Notes under the pieces: generated by a model | What the model was told of the DNA's origin: nothing | The model's input: only the letters and a program-made list of their open reading frames with translations | Databases searched by the model: none | NCBI GenBank assembly: GCA_040752295.1 | Contig: JBFMFE010000028.1 | Location: 1 to 5,670, forward strand | Length of the DNA stretch: 5,670 bases | DNA from: JBFMFE01 sp040752295 | Lineage (GTDB): Bacteria > UBP15 > UBA6099 > JBFMBQ01 | Direction: 5' to 3' | In this document: piece after piece, positions 1-5,070 of the stretch | Layout: every line of letters begins with the position of its first letter | Numbering within the stretch: the stretch's first letter is position 1 | Made by a program: the position numbers and the translations under genes

Positions 1-1
1 A

Positions 2-1042
2 CCGCCCCCGGAAAGGAAAACGACGCCCCCCGCACCGCCGCCCGCGGAACAGCCGCCGGACGAGGAACCCGCGGCGTCGTCCTCACAAAAGGCGCCCCGC
101 AGGTTCGCCCCTCTCATCATACTCACCGGCATACTCGCCGCCATCATCGCCTTCACGCTCGCCTTCCTCTCGTCGGCCGGCCTCTTCCAGTCGCCGCTCG
201 AACTCGCCGTCCCGGACGTCCAGGGCAAGCCCCGCGTCGAGGCGAAGGCGATACTCGGAAACAGGGGGCTGACGCCGAAGATCACAGGCGAACAGGCAAG
301 CGACATCGTACCTGAGGGATACGTGATCGGTCAGCATCCGGCGCCGGGCGCGCGCGTCAGGTCGGGCATGGAGGTCGAACTCATCATCAGCACCGGACAC
401 AGGCGGGTGACGACGCCGAACGTGACGGGCATCAACGCCCGGGACGCGGAGATATTCCTGAAAAACGCCAGACTTCTGCCCGGCGAAAAGACCGCCGAGT
501 ACAGCGACGATTTCGCCGAGCGCTACGTCATCAGCCAGGACCCGCCGGCGGGAACCGAACTGACCATCGGTTCGAGGGTGAACCTCGTGATAAGCCGGGG
601 CAGGGAACCGCGGAAAATAACCATGCGGGACCTCACCGGGGTCGCCGTGGAAGAAGCCGTGGAAATCCTGTACGATATGGGCGTCACGGACATCATGACC
701 GTCGAGGTCGAAACGGGGGCGGCGCCGGGGGGCGCCGTCGTGGCGCAAAGCGTTCTCGAGAACGCGTCCGCGGACCGGGGGGGCAGGTTCACACTGTACG
801 CCGCGCGTCCGGCGGCGTCCGCCGGGCTGAGCGAATCCGAGGGGACGGTGACACTTCGCGTCGGCGATGAAAAACCGCAGCGGCGCGTCGTCATAATCGT
901 CATAGACCAGGTCAGCGCGCGCAGAATCTACGAAAGGGAACACGCCGCGGGCGACGATCTCATGGTCCCGGTCTCGGGCATCGGGAAGACGCGCGTGATG
1001 GTCTACCTCGACGGGTTCCTGCACGAGGAAAAAACGCTGTAA
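2..1042 (+). CDS. Membrane-anchored PASTA-domain protein, 5' partial
   Basis: The reading frame is open from the window edge, so the N-terminus is missing; 346 residues are visible (numbered from the edge). A proline-rich cytoplasmic stretch (1-30) is followed by one membrane segment (about 37-58, FAPLIILTGILAAIIAF). Three PASTA repeats follow: about 68-132 (AVPDVQGK...GYVIGQHPAPGARV), 136-200 (TTPNVTGI...YVISQDPPAGTEL) and a more degenerate one at 205-270 (ITMRDLTG...VVAQSVLENA). A further strand-rich domain (about 280-346, ending VMVYLDGFLHEEKTL) resembles the final domain I recall in some PASTA kinases. PASTA repeats bind peptidoglycan or muropeptides outside the membrane. The protein could be the tail of a PrkC/PknB-like Ser/Thr kinase or a kinase-free PASTA protein; the latter occurs beside rpe in several Gram-negative lineages. 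No kinase residues fall inside the window, so this stays open. rpe begins 12 bases downstream. Confidence 0.9.
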   Translation, partial: PPPERKTTPPAPPPAEQPPDEEPAASSSQKAPRRFAPLIILTGILAAIIAFTLAFLSSAGLFQSPLELAVPDVQGKPRVEAKAILGNRGLTPKITGEQASDIVPEGYVIGQHPAPGARVRSGMEVELIISTGHRRVTTPNVTGINARDAEIFLKNARLLPGEKTAEYSDDFAERYVISQDPPAGTELTIGSRVNLVISRGREPRKITMRDLTGVAVEEAVEILYDMGVTDIMTVEVETGAAPGGAVVAQSVLENASADRGGRFTLYAARPAASAGLSESEGTVTLRVGDEKPQRRVVIIVIDQVSARRIYEREHAAGDDLMVPVSGIGKTRVMVYLDGFLHEEKTL

Positions 1043-1043
1043 A

Positions 1044-1049
1044 GGGGGG
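1044..1049 (+). promoter_or_regulatory. Ribosome binding site of rpe
   Basis: A GGGGGG run directly after the PASTA stop codon lies 5 bases before the GTG at 1055. It supports this non-ATG start, which also gives the expected family N-terminus (MKKVLIAPSLMSADF). Confidence 0.6.
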
Positions 1050-1054
1050 CGTCC

Positions 1055-1744
1055 GTGAAGAAAGTACTCATCGCGCCTTCGCTCATGAGCGCGGACTTCG
1101 CGTCGCTGAAGGACACGTTCGACGAGCTGAAGAAGGCGGGGTGCGACTACGTCCACCTGGACGTGATGGACGGCGCGTTCGTGCCCAACATCACTTTCGG
1201 GCAGATGGTGGTACGCAACGTCGCACGGTTCGCGACGCTTCCGCTCGACGCGCACCTTATGATCGAGGAACCCGGACGGTACGTCGCCGACTTCGCCCTG
1301 CCGGGCGTCCGCATCATCTGCGTTCACGTGGAGGCGTGCCGCCATCTCGACAGGGTCGTCCAGCAGATCGCCGAGGCGGGGAAGGTTCCCGGCGTCGCGC
1401 TCAACCCGGCGACGCCCGTCTCGTCCATCGAGTGGGTACTCGACCGCGTCGGGTTCGTTCTGGTGATGAGCGTGAACCCCGGCTTCGGCGGTCAGGAGTT
1501 CATCGGTTACAGCGTGGGGAAGATAGAGGCGGTGCGCCGCATGCTCGACGCGCGCGGACTGAAGGACGTCATACTCGGCGTTGACGGCGGCGTGAACGAG
1601 CGCGTCGCGCCGCAGGTGGTGAACGCCGGCGCCGATTTTCTCGTCACGGGCTCGTACCTGTTCAACGTCCGGGGGGGACCCGCGGAAGCCGTGAAGAGAA
1701 TCCGCCGGGCGATCGGTAAGACGCGCGCCGGCGGGCGGACATGA
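1055..1744 (+). CDS. rpe: Ribulose-phosphate 3-epimerase
   Basis: This cytoplasmic TIM-barrel enzyme interconverts D-ribulose 5-phosphate and D-xylulose 5-phosphate in the pentose phosphate and Calvin pathways. The 229-residue length is normal for the family. Signature segments occur in order: IAPSLMSADF (6-15), VHLDVMDGAFVPNITFG (33-49), DAHLMIEEP (65-73), GVALNPATP (113-121), VLVMSVNPGFGGQEFI (135-150), GVDGGVN (175-181) and ADFLVTGSYLF (193-203). The four metal ligands of the family are present as His34, Asp36, His67 and Asp177; the two aspartates are also the acid/base pair. Translation starts at a GTG with a G-rich binding site. The stop codon overlaps the ATG of the next small frame (ATGA at 1741-1744). 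Position after a PASTA gene is a known arrangement in several bacterial groups. The assignment is essentially certain. Confidence 0.98.
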   Translation: MKKVLIAPSLMSADFASLKDTFDELKKAGCDYVHLDVMDGAFVPNITFGQMVVRNVARFATLPLDAHLMIEEPGRYVADFALPGVRIICVHVEACRHLDRVVQQIAEAGKVPGVALNPATPVSSIEWVLDRVGFVLVMSVNPGFGGQEFIGYSVGKIEAVRRMLDARGLKDVILGVDGGVNERVAPQVVNAGADFLVTGSYLFNVRGGPAEAVKRIRRAIGKTRAGGRT

Positions 1745-1845
1745 ACCAGCCGGGTTCCGACGCGGGTGGACCGTCCGCCCCGGAAATCGCCGCCCGCGCG
1801 CGCCGCGTGAGCAAAAGAGACCTTTTCCGGACGTTCTCCGGATGA
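1741..1845 (+). CDS. Possible 34-residue micro-ORF between rpe and the SGNH gene
   Basis: A small frame begins with an ATG that overlaps the rpe stop by four bases (ATGA, 1741-1744). It ends with a TGA that overlaps the start of the SGNH gene in the same way (ATGA, 1842-1845). The predicted peptide begins MNQPGSDAGGPSAPEIAARA and ends RRVSKRDLFRTFSG: a flexible Gly/Ser/Pro part, then a basic part. It has no membrane segment and I do not recognise a family. The basic end loosely recalls a twin-arginine motif, but has KR in place of RR and no hydrophobic core. No clear ribosome binding site precedes the frame, so translation would depend on coupling from rpe. The downstream gene also lacks a clear site, so one role could be to carry ribosomes across this gap. 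The exact double overlap is the main evidence; the frame may also be chance. Confidence 0.45.
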   Translation: MNQPGSDAGGPSAPEIAARARRVSKRDLFRTFSG

Positions 1846-2957
1846 AAAAAAACGCCCCTCGTCCCGCGAAAAACCTGCTTTTCTGCGCGATCGCCCTTGT
1901 GGTTTTCCTCGGTTCGCTCGAAGCGGTCCTCAGAATCGCCCGGTTCGAGTTCGCCCCCGACCACTCACCCATCGTCGCGGGCGTCAACGAGGCGGTGGGA
2001 AATTTCGAGGAGATTTTCACGCCCAGCCCGGATACGCTCTGGAAGCACAAAGCCGGCTCGACGTACAGGTTCGACGCGAGAGCCGAAGCCGGCGGGAGAA
2101 AGGTGAAGTTCGTCTCCACGGAGGAGATCAACTCCGATGGATTCAGGGGTGCGCCGGTTCCGAGGGAAAGACAGCCGCGCGCCGTCCGGCTCGCCTTTCT
2201 GGGCGATTCGTCCACGTTCGGCTCCGGCATCCCCGTTGACGGGACGTACGTGGAGATTCTGCGGAGGCTCCTCGGGGAAAAATTCGGAGACCGCTCCGTT
2301 CGCTTCGAGGTCATAAACGCCGGCGTGATCGGGTATTCGAGCACGCAGGGACTGGCGCATTTCAGGCAGAACGTCATCCCCTTCAAGCCGGACGTCGTCG
2401 TGATCGCGTTCGGATCGATCAACGAATCGCGCAGAACCAGGTACACGGACGTCGAAGCGATCTCCGTTCTTTCGCGTCCGCCGCTCGCTCTCGTCATCAG
2501 CGGGGCGCTCGCGCACGCGAGGGTATATCAGCTTATAGAGTCCGGTCTCTCGAAAATCACGGACATGGGCGCGAATGAACACAGTATGCGCGTCCCGCCG
2601 GAACAGTTCGTGAAGGACCTTGAATCGTTTTACCGGCTCTCCCGGCGTCACGGATTCGTTCTCGTTCCCCTCACTCCTCACAGAAGGCGCGATCTGGAAG
2701 TGGAGGAACCCGTCCTGCCACGCTATACGGCGGAGGTAGCCGCGTTCGCCGAAAGGCATGGTCTTCCCCTCGTTGACATACACGGCGCGTTCAGAAACGA
2801 GGCGCCGGAGGACGTCGTCTTTCTGCCGAAAGACTCGTACCATCCAGGCCCGTTCGGTCACGTCGTTATAGCCCGGAAACTGTTTGAAACCCTCGAGCCG
2901 GAAGTAGAGAAAATGGCCGCGGCGCTGCCCGAAATCCCGGAACCGCCGGCGCCGTGA
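1842..2957 (+). CDS. Membrane-anchored SGNH/GDSL-type hydrolase
   Basis: This 371-residue protein has one N-terminal membrane anchor (about 11-32) ending in SLEAVLRI, as often seen in large membrane-linked SGNH proteins. A pre-domain with INSDGFRG (96-103) follows. The SGNH blocks are then visible: FLGDSSTFGSG (119-129) with nucleophile Ser123; NAGVIGYSSTQG (159-170) for the oxyanion glycine; AFGSINES (189-196) for the Gly/Asn block; and DSYHPGPFGH (331-340) with Asp331 and His334 completing the triad. An active esterase or acyl-hydrolase on the outer face of the inner membrane is likely. The substrate is unknown; glycan or lipid O-acyl groups are typical for the family. The C-terminus is Pro/Glu rich (PEIPEPPAP). 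The start is the only in-frame ATG that keeps the anchor; it overlaps the micro-ORF stop, has no good ribosome binding site, and opens into an eight-A run (1845-1852). Confidence 0.88.
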   Translation: MKKNAPRPAKNLLFCAIALVVFLGSLEAVLRIARFEFAPDHSPIVAGVNEAVGNFEEIFTPSPDTLWKHKAGSTYRFDARAEAGGRKVKFVSTEEINSDGFRGAPVPRERQPRAVRLAFLGDSSTFGSGIPVDGTYVEILRRLLGEKFGDRSVRFEVINAGVIGYSSTQGLAHFRQNVIPFKPDVVVIAFGSINESRRTRYTDVEAISVLSRPPLALVISGALAHARVYQLIESGLSKITDMGANEHSMRVPPEQFVKDLESFYRLSRRHGFVLVPLTPHRRRDLEVEEPVLPRYTAEVAAFAERHGLPLVDIHGAFRNEAPEDVVFLPKDSYHPGPFGHVVIARKLFETLEPEVEKMAAALPEIPEPPAP

Positions 2958-3002
2958 GCCTCGCGCGACGGCTCTCCCCGCCTCATTCAACTGTACCCGC
3001 CG

Positions 3003-4001
3003 TCAGGGCTGAATTTTCAGAAAGGACAGAAGGAGTCCGTCCAGTTGCTCGGTTTCGCCGATCTGTGTTTCGCGGACTATCCCTTTTTTGTCCACGTAGA
3101 AAATCGCCGGCACGCTCGCCAAGCTGTATTTCGCCGAAATTTTCCCTCCCCCGTCCAGCACGATGGGAAACACGATCGTCTGCTCCGCGACGTACTTTCG
3201 GGTCTTTTCCTCATCTTCGGGATTGCCGGTTATCGCGACGCCTAAAATCTCGAACCCCATCTTCTCCCTGAGTCTCATGTAAAATTCAGCCAGCTTCGGC
3301 ATTTCGTTCCGGCAGTGCGGGCACGACTCGCGCCAGAACACGATGAAAAGGGGCTTCCTGCCGCGATACTTCGCGGGCGATTGAGCGTTGCCGCGGAGGT
3401 CGCGCGCGTCGAAATCCGGCGCCCTCGCGCCTATAAGCTCGCGCGTTCCGTCACCTTCCTTCACCGGAACGAATTCATGAAAGGGAATTTCCCCGCCGCT
3501 TTCGGCGAGCGAGAATATCTGCTCTATTGTAAGGTTCCTGAATTTCTTCTCAATCGTGTTGAATCCCGGCGACAGCGCGGCGCCGTCGCGCGCCACGGCT
3601 ATGAACCACGGCACGCTTTTCACGTCCAGATTCTTCACCGCCGCGAGATCGGGGTCGAAATAGACTTCCGAACCCACGCCCATCTCCCTCGCCGCCTGCT
3701 CGGCAGCCCTTTTGTCCGCCTCGTCTTTGCCTTTCGACACGAGGATCATGACCGTGCCGGCGTTACGCCCGCGGATGAAACTGTGCAGTTTCTCGACTTC
3801 CCGCCTCGCCGCCGGGGACTGAGGCATCCAGAAGGCGAGCACCGCGACGTTGTCCCGCTTGATCTTCGAAATCTCAACCTCTTTTCCATCGCCGCGCCTG
3901 ACCTTGACGTTCCCGATGCGGCTCCCCGGCTCGAGGGCGTCCGCCGCAGCCGCGCAGCAGATGAGCGCCGCCGCCGCGCAAAACAGGACCTTCATTTTCA
4001 T
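3003..4001 (-). CDS. Secreted tandem thioredoxin/TlpA-like protein, first domain without cysteines
   Basis: The chosen ATG at 4001 gives 332 residues and an N-terminal signal peptide (MKMKVLFCAAAALICCAAAA, probable cleavage after ADA at 20-22). The frame stays open upstream to an ATG at 4190, but that extension is basic and lies inside the neighbouring gene. Two thioredoxin-fold domains follow. The second (about 190-330) is TlpA/ResA-like: GARAPDFDARDL (191-202), FWRESCPHC (222-230) with redox pair Cys227/Cys230, cis-proline SVPAIFYVD (296-304) and GIVRE. The first (about 23-165) aligns with it: FWMPQSPAARREVEKL (57-72) matches FWRESCPHCRNEMPKL, so SPAA replaces CPHC, and SVPWFIAV keeps the cis-proline. 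The first domain may bind a partner or substrate rather than do redox chemistry. The protein probably reduces or carries disulfides in the periplasm, perhaps for the cysteine-rich protein encoded just upstream, whose stop codon overlaps this start (ATGA). Confidence 0.88.
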   Translation of the reverse strand: MKMKVLFCAAAALICCAAAADALEPGSRIGNVKVRRGDGKEVEISKIKRDNVAVLAFWMPQSPAARREVEKLHSFIRGRNAGTVMILVSKGKDEADKRAAEQAAREMGVGSEVYFDPDLAAVKNLDVKSVPWFIAVARDGAALSPGFNTIEKKFRNLTIEQIFSLAESGGEIPFHEFVPVKEGDGTRELIGARAPDFDARDLRGNAQSPAKYRGRKPLFIVFWRESCPHCRNEMPKLAEFYMRLREKMGFEILGVAITGNPEDEEKTRKYVAEQTIVFPIVLDGGGKISAKYSLASVPAIFYVDKKGIVRETQIGETEQLDGLLLSFLKIQP

Positions 4002-4921
4002 TTCGACTCCCTTCCGTTCAGTTTTTCCGGCACGACACTTTTGCCGAACTCGGCTCTCAGCCGCTCGATCATCTCCCCGTCGCTCAGACCCTGTTCCTCC
4101 ATTTCCTCGATGCGGTTTTTCACCTTCATTCCGAGGTTCCGCGCGCACCCGCAGGTCGCCGGATGCAGGGGTTTCCCGCAGCAGGCGCACTTCATTTCCC
4201 TCATGAGCGATTCAGCCCGCGGGCTTGGCGGCGCGTCAACGACGGAAAAGGGGTCGGCGTCCTCCCCCCCGTCTCCCTCTCCGCCCTCATGTTCCATGCC
4301 TTCGTGTTTCGCCGGCGGCGGCGCCGCCGGACGCGCCTCCTCGACCTCCGAGCCGCATCTCAACATGCCACTGCCGAGATAGGGATTTCTCGCCTCCGCG
4401 TCCTTCTGAACCCAGTAGTGCCCAGCCATCGGGCAGTAGAATACGTGGTAGGCATCCCTGTCCGCGCCCTTATACTCCGTGGAAAACAGGCGTGAAAACT
4501 CGTCGCTCACGACGGCGAAGAGGCGGCGCGCGGTTTCGAGGTCAACGCCCTCGCCGGCAAGCAGTCCCGCGTGCCGGTTTATGATGCGCGCGCTCTCTGC
4601 GAACCCGCCGTCGCCGCTCTCCGCCGGTTTCTTCTTCATGTACGGGTCCGTGAGTCTGACGATCCGCCCCGCCGCCTCGCCCAGCCCCTTCGTCGAGTCT
4701 CCGGCAAGCGCGTCCGAGAGCTTCAGGTAATTCCCGATCAGTTCTTTCGAGAAGAACCCGTCCGCGCCGCCCTTCAGCCCTTCGGTCCCGGCGGAAGGCG
4801 AACACGAGAGCGGTTTCAGCGAAACCAGAAGAAACAGCGCGGGCAGCAGTTTCATGAAAAATGGAACACGGCGTCTGAAAATCCGCCGCGACGTTTCGTC
4901 AACCGGGTCCGCGTTTCTCAT
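3998..4921 (-). CDS. Exported DUF3347-domain protein with CcmH-like cysteine-rich C-terminus
   Basis: The protein has 307 residues. An arginine-rich n-region (11-18) and a hydrophobic core (about 24-38) lead to PLSC with Cys40, a possible but non-ideal lipobox. Residues about 59-192 match DUF3347: two helical segments, then YHVFYCPMAGHYWVQ (158-172) and ARNPYLGSGMLRCGSEV (177-193), with Cys163 and Cys189 as likely ligands or redox residues. A linker rich in Pro, Glu, Gly and His follows (197-225, including KHEGMEHEGG). The tail (about 241-300) has Cys245, 247, 248, 257 and 259, then KNRIEEMEEQGLSDGEMIERL and EFGKSVV split across 268-297. This resembles CcmH-type heme-handling domains (cysteine motif, then I..M...G.s..EI......yG). 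DUF3347 often accompanies copper-efflux adaptors, so metal or thiol handling in the envelope is likely. A ribosome binding site supports 4921; an internal ATG at 4855 would also keep the signal peptide. The stop overlaps the next gene by four bases. Confidence 0.82.
   Translation of the reverse strand: MRNADPVDETSRRIFRRRVPFFMKLLPALFLLVSLKPLSCSPSAGTEGLKGGADGFFSKELIGNYLKLSDALAGDSTKGLGEAAGRIVRLTDPYMKKKPAESGDGGFAESARIINRHAGLLAGEGVDLETARRLFAVVSDEFSRLFSTEYKGADRDAYHVFYCPMAGHYWVQKDAEARNPYLGSGMLRCGSEVEEARPAAPPPAKHEGMEHEGGEGDGGEDADPFSVVDAPPSPRAESLMREMKCACCGKPLHPATCGCARNLGMKVKNRIEEMEEQGLSDGEMIERLRAEFGKSVVPEKLNGRESK
4007..4015 (-). promoter_or_regulatory. Ribosome binding site deciding the thioredoxin-like start
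   Basis: Read on the - strand, GGAAGGGAG ends 5 bases before the ATG at 4001. It lies inside the 3' end of the upstream gene and supports the shorter start with a signal peptide over the longer open frame reaching 4190. Confidence 0.75.
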
Positions 4922-4925
4922 TCAT

Positions 4926-4933
4926 CCCCCTCT
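4926..4933 (-). promoter_or_regulatory. Ribosome binding site of the DUF3347-CcmH-like gene
   Basis: AGAGGGGG on the - strand ends 4 bases before the ATG at 4921. It favours this start over the internal ATG at 4855, which has no comparable site. A second ATG directly after the site (4925-4923) is in another frame. Confidence 0.6.
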
Positions 4934-4975
4934 TTTATATTTATAACTTCCTTTATATCATCCTTACACCCGTCT
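4934..4975 (-). promoter_or_regulatory. AT-rich island, probable promoter of the DUF3347-CcmH-like/TlpA-like pair
   Basis: This is the only clearly AT-rich stretch in an otherwise GC-rich window. On the - strand it contains GATATAAAG (around 4952-4958) and TTATAAATATAAAA (4933-4946), either of which could be a -10 region. I see no convincing -35 hexamer. The position just before a good ribosome binding site and after a terminator-like hairpin fits a promoter. The assignment rests on composition and place, not on a full consensus match. Confidence 0.4.
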
Positions 4976-4981
4976 CGCAGC

Positions 4982-4998
4982 CGGGGCTTACCGCCCCG
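4982..4998. repeat. Small GC hairpin
   Basis: CGGGGC (4982-4987) pairs with GCCCCG (4993-4998) around the 5-base loop TTACC. It sits between the palindromic element at 5019-5070 and the AT-rich region and may be part of the same repeated unit. Confidence 0.4.
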
Positions 4999-5008
4999 CG
5001 GCGCCCGC

Positions 5009-5070
5009 AAAATAATTCGGGGACGCAGAGGGAAACTGCGGCGCAGCCGCAGGCAAACTATTGCGTCCCC
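5009..5070 (-). terminator. Possible intrinsic terminator of the upstream DUF3347 gene
   Basis: On the - strand the strong nested hairpin (5070-5019) is followed by GAATTATTTT (5018-5009), a modest T-rich tail. It contains the gene's stop codon and precedes the probable promoter of the next gene. Termination is plausible, but the tail is not a pure T run. Confidence 0.45.
5019..5070. repeat. Two-level palindromic element
   Basis: The outer arms GGGGACGCA (5019-5027) and TGCGTCCCC (5062-5070) are perfect inverted copies. They enclose a second perfect hairpin, CTGCGGC (5036-5042) and GCCGCAG (5046-5052), with loop GCA. This nested form is typical of dispersed REP-like or MITE-like palindromes. 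It overlaps the end of the gene read from 5666, whose TAG stop (5060-5058) and last few codons lie inside it. Only one copy is present in the window, so its repeat status is inferred. Confidence 0.65.

Noticed and set aside
1804..1845. Twin-arginine signal in the micro-ORF (VSKRDLFRTFSG)
   Set aside because: It has KR in place of RR, and the frame stops with no hydrophobic segment after it.
1741..1852. Programmed -1 frameshift joining the micro-ORF to the SGNH protein
   Set aside because: There is no slippery heptamer before the micro-ORF stop; the A-run lies after the TGA, so slipping on it cannot bypass the stop. Stop/start coupling is simpler.
83..2497. Long open frame (about 800 codons) on the - strand across the PASTA, rpe and SGNH genes
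   Set aside because: It lies antisense to three clearly recognised genes, is rich in Arg, Asp and His as expected for a GC-rich shadow frame, and shows no domain.
1965..2990. Open frame of about 340 codons on the - strand opposite the SGNH gene
   Set aside because: The + strand frame has complete catalytic SGNH blocks; the antisense frame has only shadow-like composition.
2958..3002. Terminator in the convergent gap between the SGNH and TlpA-like genes
   Set aside because: I found no strong hairpin with a T-run on either strand in these 45 bases; termination may occur elsewhere or depend on Rho.
4002..4190. N-terminal extension of the TlpA-like protein up to the ATG at 4190
   Set aside because: The extension is basic and low in complexity, lies fully inside the upstream gene, and would bury the signal peptide. 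The ATG at 4001 has a strong binding site and an ATGA overlap.
4310..4336. GC-only inverted repeat around CCGGCGGCGGCGCCGCCGG
   Set aside because: It encodes the Ala/Pro linker (RPAAPPPA) of the DUF3347-CcmH-like protein; the symmetry follows from alternating GCG/CCG-type codons.
3315..4382. Open frame of about 355 codons on the + strand across the TlpA-like and DUF3347-CcmH-like genes
   Set aside because: It is antisense to genes with recognisable motifs, is Arg/Pro/His rich and matches no family.
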